The notes: generated from the letters alone by a model not told the origin. Positions 7,150 to 15,014 are shown, numbered from the stretch's first letter. The stretch: 38,171 bases of DNA from Nocardioides immobilis (GCF_003515065.1 NZ_QXGH01000050.1:1-38171); one strand, 5' to 3'. Program-made: numbers and translations.

Positions 7150-8135
7150 CCCACTCCAACGCCAAGGGCCCGAAGGTCGACGTGCTCCTCCAGAGCAACT
7201 GGGCCGCCGCGGGCCTGGTCCAGGACGTACGACGTGGGCTCGGGACCCAGCCGCGCACCCTCCCGCCCAAGTGGCTGTACGACGACGCCGGCTCCCGCCT
7301 CTTCGACCAGATCACCCGGCTCCCGGAGTACTACCCCACCGAGTGCGAGCGCGCCATCCTGCGCGACGCGGCCGCCGACATCGCCGCCACCTCGCACGCC
7401 ACCACCGTGGTCGAGCTCGGCTCCGGCACCAGCGACAAGACCCGGCTGCTGCTCGACGCCTTCTCCGACACCGGACGGCTCGAGCGGTTCGTCCCTGTCG
7501 ACGTGTCCGAGGAGACTCTCCGCGAAGCAGCCGCCGCCCTCGCCGCCCGCTACCCCAACACCTCCGTCGAGGCCGTCGTCGGCGACTTCACCCTCCACCT
7601 CGGCCACCTCACCCGCTACACCCCCAAGCTGATCGCCTTCCTCGGCGGCACCATCGGCAACCTCTACGTCGAGGAGCGCGGCGCCTTCCTCGGCGCTCTG
7701 GCCGACTCGATGGACGCCGGCGACGAGCTCCTCCTCGGCACCGACCTGGTCAAGGACGCCGACCGCCTGATCACCGCCTACGACGACCCCGGCGGTGTCA
7801 CCGAGGCGTTCGTCAAGAACAGCCTGCACGTCCTCAACCGCGAGCTCGACGCCGACTTCGACGTCGACGCGTTCTCCTACGTCCCGTTCTGGGACCGCCG
7901 GATGCAGCGGATGGACCTGCGACTGCGCGCCGAGATGCCCCAGCACGTCACCATCCCCGGCGCAGACCTCGAGCTCGACCTCGCCTCCGGCGAGGAGATC
8001 CGGGTCGAGATCTCCACCAAGTTCACCCAAGAGCGACTGCACGACGAGCTCGGCGCGGCCGGGCTCGAGATCGAGAGGATCTGGACCGACCCCTCCGACA
8101 GCTTCGCGGTCACGCTGGCGCGGAAGCGCGGCTGA
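7146..8135 (+). CDS. egtD: L-histidine N-alpha-methyltransferase EgtD
   Basis: 329 aa, the usual length. It shows PPKWLYDDAGSRLFDQITRLPEYYPTECE, the SAM motif VVELGSGTSDKTRLLL (about 88-103), FVPVDVSEETL, and FLGGTIGNLY, all diagnostic for EgtD. It trimethylates histidine to hercynine, the substrate of EgtB, in the cytoplasm. The ATG overlaps the egtB stop by 4 nt, so expression is coupled. It is convergent with the acyltransferase gene. Confidence 0.95.
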   Translation: MTHSNAKGPKVDVLLQSNWAAAGLVQDVRRGLGTQPRTLPPKWLYDDAGSRLFDQITRLPEYYPTECERAILRDAAADIAATSHATTVVELGSGTSDKTRLLLDAFSDTGRLERFVPVDVSEETLREAAAALAARYPNTSVEAVVGDFTLHLGHLTRYTPKLIAFLGGTIGNLYVEERGAFLGALADSMDAGDELLLGTDLVKDADRLITAYDDPGGVTEAFVKNSLHVLNRELDADFDVDAFSYVPFWDRRMQRMDLRLRAEMPQHVTIPGADLELDLASGEEIRVEISTKFTQERLHDELGAAGLEIERIWTDPSDSFAVTLARKRG

Positions 8136-8153
8136 CCAGGTCGGGCAGCACGA

Positions 8154-8888
8154 CTAGGGAGTGTCCTCGCCCCGCCAGGTGACACCCTCACGGATCACCC
8201 GGGCCGGACACCCGCCGACAGCCGTCTGCGGCGGCACCTTCTGGCCCCGCACCATCGCCCGGGTCCCGACTACCGCACCGGTGCCGATATCGCAGTGCCC
8301 GGTGACGATCGCCTCGCGCCCGAGCCAGACGTGGCGCCCGAGCCGGATGTGGGCGCCGTACGGGTTGAGCCGGGCGCCCGTCTCGGCGTCCTCGAGCCGG
8401 TGCATGTCGTCGGTGGCGACGTAGACGTTGGCCGCCCACAGCTGGTCGGACTCCGCCACGACGGAGCCGCCGTTGCGGGCGTCGACCACGGCGCAGCGGG
8501 TCGCGACGACCTCGGCGTTGAGCACAATCGTCGAGTACGCGCCGCAGTAGATCTCCGTCGCGGTGAACGCGCTGCGCGGACCGAGGAAGACCGTCGCACC
8601 GGCACCGCCGACGAGCAGTGACGCCATGTTGTTGCACGGGCTCGCGACGACGAGCAACAGGTCCGACAGCGGGTAGTACGCCAGCGCGTCGATGAGCTTG
8701 CGCGGCAGGTCGGCCGGGTCGACGTCGTCACCGAGGTAGAGCGCGTTGCCCTGCTCGTGCCACCACTCCGGCAGCGGCCCGGTCACCAGGCGCAGCGCGG
8801 TGGACGCGAGGACCTCGGTGTCGACCCCCGCGGCGATCAGTCGGGAGCGGTGCTCGTCGCTGAGCGCCGCCGCGCGGGTCCACGGCAT
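8154..8888 (-). CDS. Left-handed beta-helix (hexapeptide-repeat) acyltransferase-like protein
   Basis: 244 aa from ATG 8888. The frame stays open upstream only because it runs through PIN remnant DNA. A helical N-domain (WTRAAALSDEHRSRLIAAGV) precedes a C-terminal left-handed beta-helix with HIRLGRHVWLGREAIVTGHCDIGTGAVVG, TRAMVRGQKVPPQTAVGGCPARVIR, typical of acetyltransferases. CNNMASLLVGGAG belongs to an intervening domain. The acceptor is unknown; it may be a sugar or cell-surface acyltransferase. It is a single gene, convergent with egtD. Confidence 0.75.
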   Translation of the reverse strand: MPWTRAAALSDEHRSRLIAAGVDTEVLASTALRLVTGPLPEWWHEQGNALYLGDDVDPADLPRKLIDALAYYPLSDLLLVVASPCNNMASLLVGGAGATVFLGPRSAFTATEIYCGAYSTIVLNAEVVATRCAVVDARNGGSVVAESDQLWAANVYVATDDMHRLEDAETGARLNPYGAHIRLGRHVWLGREAIVTGHCDIGTGAVVGTRAMVRGQKVPPQTAVGGCPARVIREGVTWRGEDTP

Positions 8889-8925
8889 GGCGGACAGTGT
8901 GCACCATCGAGGCCCTCCGCCCGTC

Positions 8926-9128
8926 CTACTCCTGCAAGTCCGCTGGGAGCACGGCGTACGACGTGGCGCGCGCCAAGGGACGTCGAGGGTGAGCACCGAC
9001 AGCTCGAGGCTCGCCGCCAGCGCGACGTAGAACGCATCCGCGACGCGGAGCTTGGTCGACCACCCGGTTAGTGACCGCAACGCCCGGGTACTCGCGGAGC
9101 AGGCCCGCTACCTCGGTCGTGAGAGTGC
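8926..9128 (-). pseudogene. Second PIN-domain (VapC-like) remnant with two frameshifts
   Basis: On the complement one frame gives TTEVAGLLREYPGVAVTN, a second gives LRVADAFYVALAASLELSVLTLD (the conserved PIN D-A-x-Y-V-A-L-A segment and TLD), and the first frame resumes as LARATSYAVLPADLQE with TAG at 8926-8928. Joining the three gives a continuous VapC C-terminal half. The toxin start is missing and no antitoxin is seen. It is clearly decayed. The 5' boundary is approximate. Confidence 0.65.
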
Positions 9129-9154
9129 TCCCTCGGCGTTGTTACTGGTCACGG

Positions 9155-9205
9155 CACCGTGGGAGCGCACCACTCTCCATGGGAGAGCACCTGTCTCCGT
9201 GGGAG
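9155..9205. repeat. Three 11-bp repeats phased at exactly 20 bp
   Basis: CACCGTGGGAG (9155), CTCCATGGGAG (9175) and CTCCGTGGGAG (9195) start 20 bp apart. Each is close to the palindrome CTCCCATGGGAG, and the middle one extends to CTCTCC-ATG-GGAGAG (9173-9187). Two-helical-turn phasing suggests a protein-binding array, perhaps the operator of the lost toxin-antitoxin module. Confidence 0.55.
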
Positions 9206-9266
9206 TGGGCGGGAGACGGTCGACTACCGCGCGGCCGCCCGACGAGCCACGCACCCGACCCACGAT

Positions 9267-9317
9267 CGGTCAGAAGAGCCGGAAAACCGGTGGTGGCGCC
9301 GCCGTACGGTCAGAAGA
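9267..9317. repeat. 11-bp direct repeat pair around a small hairpin at the helicase 3' end
   Basis: CGGTCAGAAGA occurs at 9267-9277 and 9307-9317, 40 bp apart. The second copy contains the helicase stop codon. Between them CCGG-AAAA-CCGG (near 9280-9291) can form a short hairpin on the helicase transcript. It may be a duplicated 3' end or part of a terminator. The rest of 9206-9309 holds nothing I recognise. Confidence 0.4.
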
Positions 9318-11457
9318 CCGTGGTCGCCTCGCGCTTCTCCAGTGCGGCGGTGAGCAGCCCGATCAGCGCCTCGAGCTGCAGGTCGAAGCCGCCGTCACCC
9401 TCCTCGACCTCGGCGTCGAGCGCCCGCGCGGCCAGTCCGGCCTTGCTGCCGATGAGCTCCGCGACCCGGGTGTCGATCGTCTGGGTGGCGATCACCCGCC
9501 ACGCCGTGACCGGCTCGGTCTGTCCGATCCGGTGCACCCGGTCGATCGCCTGGGTCTGCTCGGCGTCGGTCCAGGACAGCTCGGCCAGCACCAGGTTGGA
9601 CGCGACCTGGAGGTTGATGCCGACGCCCGCCGCGGTCAGCGAGCAGACGATGATCTGGACGTCGGGGTCGTTGGTGAAGGAGTCGATCGCCTTCTCCCGC
9701 GCCGACTTGGTCTGGTCGCCGCGGATCGACACCGACGGGATCCCCCGCGCGGCGAAGGTCTCCTCGGCCGTGTCCATGACGTCGATGTGCTTGGCGAAGA
9801 AGACGACCTTGCCGGCGTTGCGCGCGAGCTGGGCGGCGTAGTCGGCAGCAAGGCCGGCCTTCGCCTGGCCGATCCGGCGGAGCATGCCGAAGACGTTCTC
9901 TCCCGACTCGGTCGAGATGTCCTCGCGCTCCCAGGTCGCGACCTGGCGCACCAGGTCGTGGTCGATGCCCTCGACGAGCGACTTGTTGCGCCGGGTCTCC
10001 AGCGCACGGTCGTAGCGCTCGACCAGCCGGCGGGCCAGGTCCTCCTCGGCCTTGCGGATCGAGCGTCCGGCCTCGCCCTCGAGCTCGACGGGGACGTCGG
10101 CGATCCGGCGGGCCGGGATGTCGGCGGCCACGTCGACCTTGCGCCGGCGCACGATGCCCATGTCGACGACGACCTGGCGGGCGACCGGGTAGAACTGGCG
10201 GTCGGCCGGCGTGAGACCAGTGTCGTCGAGGTCGGCCATCAGCTCGGCGAGCGGCTTCTTGTCGTCGATCCAGCCGAGGAACTGCCAGATGGCGCGGAAG
10301 TCCTCGATGTCGTTGATCAGCGGCGTGCCGGTCAGTGCCATCAGCAGCGGCCGCGGGACCCGCTTGCGGATCCGGGCGGCGAGCTCGAGCACGTTCTGCG
10401 AGCGCTGGGAGCTCTTGTTCTTGATGTAGTGCGCCTCGTCGACGATCATCCCGCGGAAGCCGTGCTGGCCGAGCCACCCGAGGTGGCGGTCGAGGATCTC
10501 GTAGTTGACGACGAAGACGTCGGCGAACCCGTCGACGTCGAGCGCGTCGCCGTGCAGCACGGTCGCCCGGCGGCTCGGCGTCCAGAGCTCGACCTCGCGC
10601 GCCCAGTTGGTCTTGACGACGTTCGGCACCGCGACGAGCAGCGGGTAGGCCTCGGCGGTCTGCGCGGCGAGCAGCGCCTGCGCGGTCTTGCCGAGACCGG
10701 GCTCGTCAGCGAGCAGGAACGTCCGGTGTCCCTCGGCGGCCGCCTCGACCAGCTGCGCCTGGTGCAGCATCAGCTCGCGGCCCGGCGGCAGCATGATCAG
10801 CCCGGTGTCGTCCGGCTCCGGCAGGTCCATGCACACCGGGGCACCGGGCGTGGTGTCCTCGAACGAGCGGAACAGCGGGCCGAGCAGCTCCCAGGTCGCC
10901 AGCCGTCCGGTCGGCTTGCGCGACTGGACCGCGGCGTCGAAGTCGGGGACGAGGAACGGGTTGGCCAGCTGTCGGGCGATCACCGACTGCGGGATCGCAC
11001 GCCGCTCGGCGAGCGCCCCGGCCAGGTCGACGACCGGCTCCGGCTCAGGGTCGGGTACGTCGTAGCCGGCCCGGCGCTGCAGCTCGCGCTTGAGCTCCTG
11101 GGCCGAGTCGGACACCTCGGCGTCCTCGGCGAGCAGCTCGAAGAGCCGCGGGTCGCTGGCAGCCGTCTGGGCCAGGATCGTCGCGATCCCGTCGAGGCGC
11201 TTGAGCTCCTCCGACCGCCGGGAGTCGGAGAGCGTCTCGTCGCCCCGCACCCGGGTCCGCTCCTCGCGGGCGAGCAGCGCTACCACCTGGAACTTGGTGC
11301 GCACGTCGGGCATCGCGGAGCGCCGCGCGACGGCGGACTCCACCTCCCGCACGACGCGGGCCAGGACCGGGATGATCCCGGTCTCGTCGCGGCGGGCGGT
11401 CTTCGTGCCACCGCCACGGCGGTTCTGCGCAGGTCTGCGCTGGCTTCCTCGAGCCAC
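9310..11457 (-). CDS. SNF2-family DEAD/DEAH-box helicase (SMARCAL1/HARP-like)
   Basis: 715 aa from GTG 11457 (VARGSQRRPAQN; GGGAC lies just upstream). An earlier GTG at 11541 has no ribosome site. A basic N-terminus and helical region precede the motor. Motif I DEPGLGKTAQ is near residues 251-260, motif II DEAH near 341-344, then ALTGTPLIND. The second RecA lobe has VVFFAKHIDVMDTAEETF, SLTAAGVGINLQ and AIDRVHRIGQT. Such enzymes are ATP-driven DNA translocases, often acting in fork remodelling; the bacterial role is uncertain. It is a single gene. Confidence 0.88.
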   Translation of the reverse strand: MARGSQRRPAQNRRGGGTKTARRDETGIIPVLARVVREVESAVARRSAMPDVRTKFQVVALLAREERTRVRGDETLSDSRRSEELKRLDGIATILAQTAASDPRLFELLAEDAEVSDSAQELKRELQRRAGYDVPDPEPEPVVDLAGALAERRAIPQSVIARQLANPFLVPDFDAAVQSRKPTGRLATWELLGPLFRSFEDTTPGAPVCMDLPEPDDTGLIMLPPGRELMLHQAQLVEAAAEGHRTFLLADEPGLGKTAQALLAAQTAEAYPLLVAVPNVVKTNWAREVELWTPSRRATVLHGDALDVDGFADVFVVNYEILDRHLGWLGQHGFRGMIVDEAHYIKNKSSQRSQNVLELAARIRKRVPRPLLMALTGTPLINDIEDFRAIWQFLGWIDDKKPLAELMADLDDTGLTPADRQFYPVARQVVVDMGIVRRRKVDVAADIPARRIADVPVELEGEAGRSIRKAEEDLARRLVERYDRALETRRNKSLVEGIDHDLVRQVATWEREDISTESGENVFGMLRRIGQAKAGLAADYAAQLARNAGKVVFFAKHIDVMDTAEETFAARGIPSVSIRGDQTKSAREKAIDSFTNDPDVQIIVCSLTAAGVGINLQVASNLVLAELSWTDAEQTQAIDRVHRIGQTEPVTAWRVIATQTIDTRVAELIGSKAGLAARALDAEVEEGDGGFDLQLEALIGLLTAALEKREATTVF

Positions 11458-11639
11458 TGATGTCCCTACGGTCGATGCCGACCGGTCGCCCGGTCGGCAG
11501 GTCAGGTCGCGAAGGCGGTTCGCGGGCCGCTGGCCGGGCACTCAGAGGTCCGGTGTCCTGCGGCGTGGGCCACGATAGCAACAACCTGCCCGGGTCGGTC
11601 AGTCCCCACGACCATCGGCGTCGAACATGACCGGGTGGG

Positions 11640-12284
11640 TCACTCGGCGACCGCCATGGTCGTGCCGAGGCCGACCATCATCACGCCGCCGGTCGCGCCG
11701 AGCCGGTCGAGCCGGTGCGGTCGGCGGGAGAACCAGTCCCGCGCCTTGCTGGCCGCCAGCGCCCAGATGCTGTCGCTGGCGATCGCCATCGCGCCGAACA
11801 CGATCCCCAGCAGGGCCAGCGTGAGCCCGGGGCTGCCGGCGTTCTCGTTGATGAACTGCGGGAGGAACGCCACGAAGAAGACGATCGTCTTCGGGTTGGT
11901 GGCGCCGACGATCATCCCGGTCCGGACCGAGCTCAGGGCCGACACCCGGCGCGGCAGCGCCTCGTCACCGGCGTGCTCGAGCGCCATCCGGGCGTCACCA
12001 CGGCGGCGGATCGCCTGCACGCCGAGATAGATGACGTAGGCGGCGCCCACCAGCTTGATCGCGGTGTAGGCCGAAGCGGAGGCGGCGACCACGGCGCCGA
12101 GGCCGGCCGCCACCAGCAGCACCTGGACCATCAGGCCGAGGCCGTTGCCGACGACCGAGAGCAGCGCGTCGCGCCGGCCGACGGTCAGTGCGCGGCCGAT
12201 GGTGAAGAGCAGGCTCGGACCCGGCACCTGGATGAAGAGGATCGAGGCGACGAGGAAGGCGAGCCACTGGCTGTTGGACGGCAC
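11640..12284 (-). CDS. LysE/RhtB family amino-acid exporter
   Basis: 214 aa from GTG 12284, 4 nt after the bacterioferritin stop. Typical LysE features are FIQVPGPSLLFTIGRALTVGRRDALLSVVGNGLG near the N-terminus, LVGAAYVIYLGVQAIRR, and TNPKTIVFFVAFLPQFI. Six hydrophobic segments fit this inner-membrane exporter family. Position suggests co-transcription with bfd-bfr; a functional link to iron is not evident. The substrate is unknown. Confidence 0.85.
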   Translation of the reverse strand: MPSNSQWLAFLVASILFIQVPGPSLLFTIGRALTVGRRDALLSVVGNGLGLMVQVLLVAAGLGAVVAASASAYTAIKLVGAAYVIYLGVQAIRRRGDARMALEHAGDEALPRRVSALSSVRTGMIVGATNPKTIVFFVAFLPQFINENAGSPGLTLALLGIVFGAMAIASDSIWALAASKARDWFSRRPHRLDRLGATGGVMMVGLGTTMAVAE

Positions 12285-12288
12285 CCGT

Positions 12289-12774
12289 CTAGGGTGCCTC
12301 GCCGGCCTCGATCTGGGTAGCGAGATAATTCTCGATGCCGACCCGCTCGATCGCGTCGAGCTGGCCCTCGAACCAGTCGGCGTGCTTCTCCTCGTCCCGG
12401 GCCATGTCCTCGAAGACTGCGGCCGAGGCATGGTCGTCGAGCTCGTGGCACTCCTTGGCGGAGGCGTTGAACTGCGCCACGGCAGTCTTCTCGCTCTCGA
12501 GCGCCAACCGCAGCATCTCCTCGGCGGTCTCGCCGACGGTGATCGCGTTGAGCTTCTGCACGTTCGGGTGACCGTCGAACATGAGGATCCGGTTGATGAT
12601 GTCGTCGGCGTCCTTCATCTCGTCGATCGACAGCTCGTAGAACACCTTGCCCAGCTTGGGGAGGCCCCAATTGTCGAGCATCCGGGCGTGCAGGAAGTAG
12701 GTGTTGGTGACGGTCAGCTCGAAAGTGAGCGCGTCGTTGAACAGCTCGATGATCCGGGGACTAACTGGCTGCAC
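12289..12774 (-). CDS. bfr: Bacterioferritin with altered ferroxidase ligand
   Basis: 161 aa from GTG 12774, preceded by GGAGG and overlapping the 3' end of bfd by 14 nt. It aligns along its length with E. coli Bfr: FELTVTNTYFLHARMLDNWGL, YELSIDEMKDADDIINRIL, ALESEKTA, RDEEKHADWFEGQLD. The haem Met of the DEM motif is kept, as are the other ferroxidase Glu residues and the EEKH His. The position of E. coli His54 is Asp here (DEMKD instead of DEMKH). It stores iron as a 24-mer, possibly with unusual or helper-dependent oxidation. Iron boxes lie upstream of the operon. Confidence 0.9.
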   Translation of the reverse strand: MQPVSPRIIELFNDALTFELTVTNTYFLHARMLDNWGLPKLGKVFYELSIDEMKDADDIINRILMFDGHPNVQKLNAITVGETAEEMLRLALESEKTAVAQFNASAKECHELDDHASAAVFEDMARDEEKHADWFEGQLDAIERVGIENYLATQIEAGEAP

Positions 12775-12964
12775 CGTCGACCTCCAGGAGTGCGCGTTCG
12801 TGCTCATGATGCTGGCACACAAGTGCCTTCACCGTGAAGATGCACGACCCGCAATCCTGGGCGGCTCCGGTCGACCGGCACACGGCGCTCACCGTGCGGG
12901 CACCGTCGGCGAGCGCGGCGTCGACCGCGCGGTCGCTGACGACCCGGCACTGACAGACGATCAC
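12761..12964 (-). CDS. bfd: Bacterioferritin-associated ferredoxin Bfd
   Basis: 67 aa from GTG 12964 with GGGAG just upstream. The [2Fe-2S] ligands are C-x-C in MIVCQCRVVSDRAVD and C-x-x-C in AAQDCGSC, the BFD-like domain spacing. It reduces the haem in Bfr to release stored iron in the cytoplasm. It is the first gene of bfd-bfr-lysE. IdeR-like boxes at 12979-13017 suggest iron control. Confidence 0.92.
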   Translation of the reverse strand: MIVCQCRVVSDRAVDAALADGARTVSAVCRSTGAAQDCGSCIFTVKALVCQHHEHERALLEVDGAAS

Positions 12965-12978
12965 GCCGACTCCCGTGG

Positions 12979-13017
12979 ATTGGTAAGGCTTGCCTGACTC
13001 AACTCAGGGTAACCTAA
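12979..13017. promoter_or_regulatory. Two adjacent IdeR/DtxR-like iron boxes
   Basis: Box 1 (12979-12997, core TGGTAAGGCTTGCCTGA) matches about 12 of 17 positions of the core AGGTTAGGCTAACCTAA. Box 2 (13003-13017) contains TTAGGTTA on the complement, one intact half-site. They sit upstream of bfd; in iron storage operons IdeR often activates. The divergent SDR gene lies about 70 nt away. Confidence 0.55.
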
Positions 13018-13059
13018 GCAACCCGGTGAGGGAACTGTGGCCCTCGTCACCGGCCAACA

Positions 13060-13073
13060 TGGAACGTGTTCTA
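13060..13073. promoter_or_regulatory. KstR-like operator overlapping the SDR -10 element
   Basis: TGGAACGTGTTCTA fits TnnAACnnGTTnnA, the KstR motif of steroid-degrading actinobacteria. It overlaps TACTCT (13072-13077), which is 8 nt from ATG 13086, so binding should block a leaderless promoter. The geometry matches the site at 17062-17075. Confidence 0.6.
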
Positions 13074-13085
13074 CTCTCGGCGTCC

Positions 13086-13934
13086 ATGAGCACGTACGCC
13101 GTCACCGGCGCCTCGTCCGGCATGGGCCGTGCCGTCGCCGCGAAGCTCGCCTCCGCCGGCCACACCGTCATCGACGTCGACATCGTCGACGCGACGGTGA
13201 CGGCCGACCTGTCTACCCCCGCCGGGCGCGACCGGGCCGCGGCGGCCGTCCTCGAGCTGAGCGGCGGGCGGCTGGACGGGGCGGTGATGGCAGCGGGCCT
13301 CGGGCCGGCGCCGGGCCGGGACCGGCCCCGGCTGATCGGCGAGGTCAACTACTTCGGCGTCGTCGACCTGCTGGACGCCTGGCGGCCGGCGCTGGCCGAG
13401 GCCGACCGCGCGAAGGTCGTGGTGTTCGCGAGCAACTCGAGCACCACGGTCCCCATGGTGCCCGGCCGGGCCGTGCGCGCGTTCCTCGACGGCGACCTGG
13501 ACCGGGTGCTCGGCACGCTCCGGATCTTCGGCAAGCAGGCGCCGACCTTCGCCTACGCGGCCAGCAAGATCGCCATCAGCCGGTGGGTACGTCGTACTGC
13601 CGTCACGCCGGAGTGGGCCGGCGCCGGCATCCGGCTGAACGCGATCGCCCCGGGCGCCGTACTCACGCCGCTCCTGGAGAAGCAGCTCGCGACGCCCGCG
13701 GAGGCCCGGCAGATCAAGCGGTTCCCCGTGCCGATCGGCGGTTTCGGCGACGCCGAGCAGCTGGCCGACTGGGTCGTCTTCATGCTGTCCGACTCGGCCG
13801 ACTTCCTGTGCGGCAGCGTGGTCTTCGTCGACGGCGGCTCCGACGCGTGGTTCCGGGCCGACGACTGGCCGCGGCCGGTGCCCGCGCGGCGGCTGCGCGG
13901 CTACCTCAACCGGATGCGCGCGTTCCGTCGCTGA
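13086..13934 (+). CDS. SDR-family oxidoreductase, 3-alpha-hydroxysteroid dehydrogenase/carbonyl reductase-like
   Basis: 282 aa from ATG 13086; the frame is open upstream but the -10/operator geometry fixes this start. Cofactor motif TGASSGMG (7-14), VNYFG, and catalytic Y157-x3-K161 (FAYAASK). The order IVDATVTADLSTPAGR, LDGAVMAAGLGP, VNYFGVVDLLDAWRPAL, IAPGAVLTPLL, VFVDGGSDAWFR resembles Comamonas 3-alpha-HSD, from memory. That enzyme oxidises 3-alpha-hydroxysteroids with NAD. The KstR-like operator supports a steroid role, but the substrate is inferred. Confidence 0.8.
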   Translation: MSTYAVTGASSGMGRAVAAKLASAGHTVIDVDIVDATVTADLSTPAGRDRAAAAVLELSGGRLDGAVMAAGLGPAPGRDRPRLIGEVNYFGVVDLLDAWRPALAEADRAKVVVFASNSSTTVPMVPGRAVRAFLDGDLDRVLGTLRIFGKQAPTFAYAASKIAISRWVRRTAVTPEWAGAGIRLNAIAPGAVLTPLLEKQLATPAEARQIKRFPVPIGGFGDAEQLADWVVFMLSDSADFLCGSVVFVDGGSDAWFRADDWPRPVPARRLRGYLNRMRAFRR

Positions 13935-14035
13935 CTGTCCGCGGAAAACGGCACGTATCACCGCTAGACACCGGCACTCCTCCTGATGATGCCCACCGGC
14001 GCTCCCGGCCGGCGGCCGACCCAAGGAGAGCCACC

Positions 14036-14920
14036 ATGCAGCACAACCACTTCACGCCCCGCCGAGTGCTCGCGACGGGCGCCGGCCTGGTGATCGGCGC
14101 CGGGCTCGCAGCGACGGCGGCGACCGCGCCGGCGTACGCCGCTCCGGCGACGGTCACCCTCGAGTACGACTGTGCCGAGGCGACGATCACCGTCACCTCG
14201 TCGAAGAACCTGTCGAACATCGTCTACCAGGTCGACGGCACGCCGACCCGGCTCGACGACCTCACCGGAACCACCTACGTCGTCGACCTCGAGACGCTGG
14301 AGGGCCTCGAGACCACCTGGGTGAAGTCGGGGAACAACCACTCTGGCGACGGACCGGGCTACGGCGAGCGCTTCGACTTCGACTACGACGCCACCTGCGA
14401 CCCGGACGCCGACGGCGACGGCTACCCCGTGTCCGAGGACTGCAACGACGACGACGCCGCGATCAACCCCGGTGTCCCGGACATCCCCAACAACGGGATC
14501 GACGAGAACTGCGACGGCTCCGACCTCGTCGTGGCCACCGGCCCGGTCCGGGTCACGCTGATCTGGGACAACGCCGACGACCTCGACCTCTTCGTGACCG
14601 AGCCCGGTGGGGAGACGGTGTCGTACCACGACACGACGGTGCCGACGGGTGGCTACCTCGACCGCGACGACAACGTCGGCGCGTGCGGGTCGGACCCGGA
14701 GCCGGGCGGCGTCGAGAACATCGTGTGGGATCCCGCACCGTCGGGCACCTACACCGTCGACCTGAGCAACTTCCACGACTGCGCACCGGGGACGCCGGCC
14801 AGCTACACGATCGAGGTGTACATCGGGGGCGTCCTGACGCACACCGAGTCCGGCACCACCGACACCAACGGTGCGTTCGGGGACAACGTCGTCGACAGCT
14901 TCACCTTCGAGCGGGGCTGA
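14036..14920 (+). CDS. Secreted protein with MopE metal-binding motif and YfaP-like domain
   Basis: 294 aa preceded by AAGGAGAG. A signal peptide (RRVLATGAGLVIGAGLAATAATAPAYA) leads to a small beta domain. The MopE-type motif follows: DADGDGYPVSEDCNDDDAAI then NPGVPDIPNNGIDENCDGSD, calcium-like Asp ligands and two Cys. The C-terminal domain (VRVTLIWDNADDLDLFVTEP, SGTYTVDLSNFHDC, YTIEVYIGGVL) resembles YfaP/DUF2135. The protein is acidic and probably exported and metal-binding. Its role is unknown, and it is a single gene ending at a strong hairpin. Confidence 0.75.
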   Translation: MQHNHFTPRRVLATGAGLVIGAGLAATAATAPAYAAPATVTLEYDCAEATITVTSSKNLSNIVYQVDGTPTRLDDLTGTTYVVDLETLEGLETTWVKSGNNHSGDGPGYGERFDFDYDATCDPDADGDGYPVSEDCNDDDAAINPGVPDIPNNGIDENCDGSDLVVATGPVRVTLIWDNADDLDLFVTEPGGETVSYHDTTVPTGGYLDRDDNVGACGSDPEPGGVENIVWDPAPSGTYTVDLSNFHDCAPGTPASYTIEVYIGGVLTHTESGTTDTNGAFGDNVVDSFTFERG

Positions 14921-14936
14921 CGACCGCGCTTTCGTC

Positions 14937-14971
14937 GGAGGGCCGGCCCGGCTCCAGCGGGCCGGTCCTCC
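14937..14971 (+). terminator. Strong hairpin terminator
   Basis: Arms GGAGGGCCGGCCCG (14937-14950) and CGGGCCGGTCCTCC (14958-14971) pair along 14 bp with one G-T, around a 7-nt loop. It lies 17 nt after the secreted protein's stop and has no T-run, as is common for actinobacterial terminators. Confidence 0.75.
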
Positions 14972-15014
14972 ACCCGTGGCGGCCGGGGCCACCACGAGGC
15001 CGTAAACTCGGGCA

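Noticed and set aside
9155..9205. The 20-bp phased repeats as a short CRISPR array
   Set aside because: The units are 11 bp with 9-bp gaps, far below CRISPR repeat and spacer lengths, and no cas gene is present.
9052..11460. Long plus-strand open frame opposite the SNF2 helicase
   Set aside because: The minus strand encodes all helicase motifs; the plus frame is repetitive in L/V/D/G/R and has no recognisable domain.
13037..14920. A 627-codon fusion of SDR region and MopE protein
   Set aside because: The first part is the wrong frame of the SDR gene. ATG 14036 has a strong AAGGAG site and starts a proper signal peptide.
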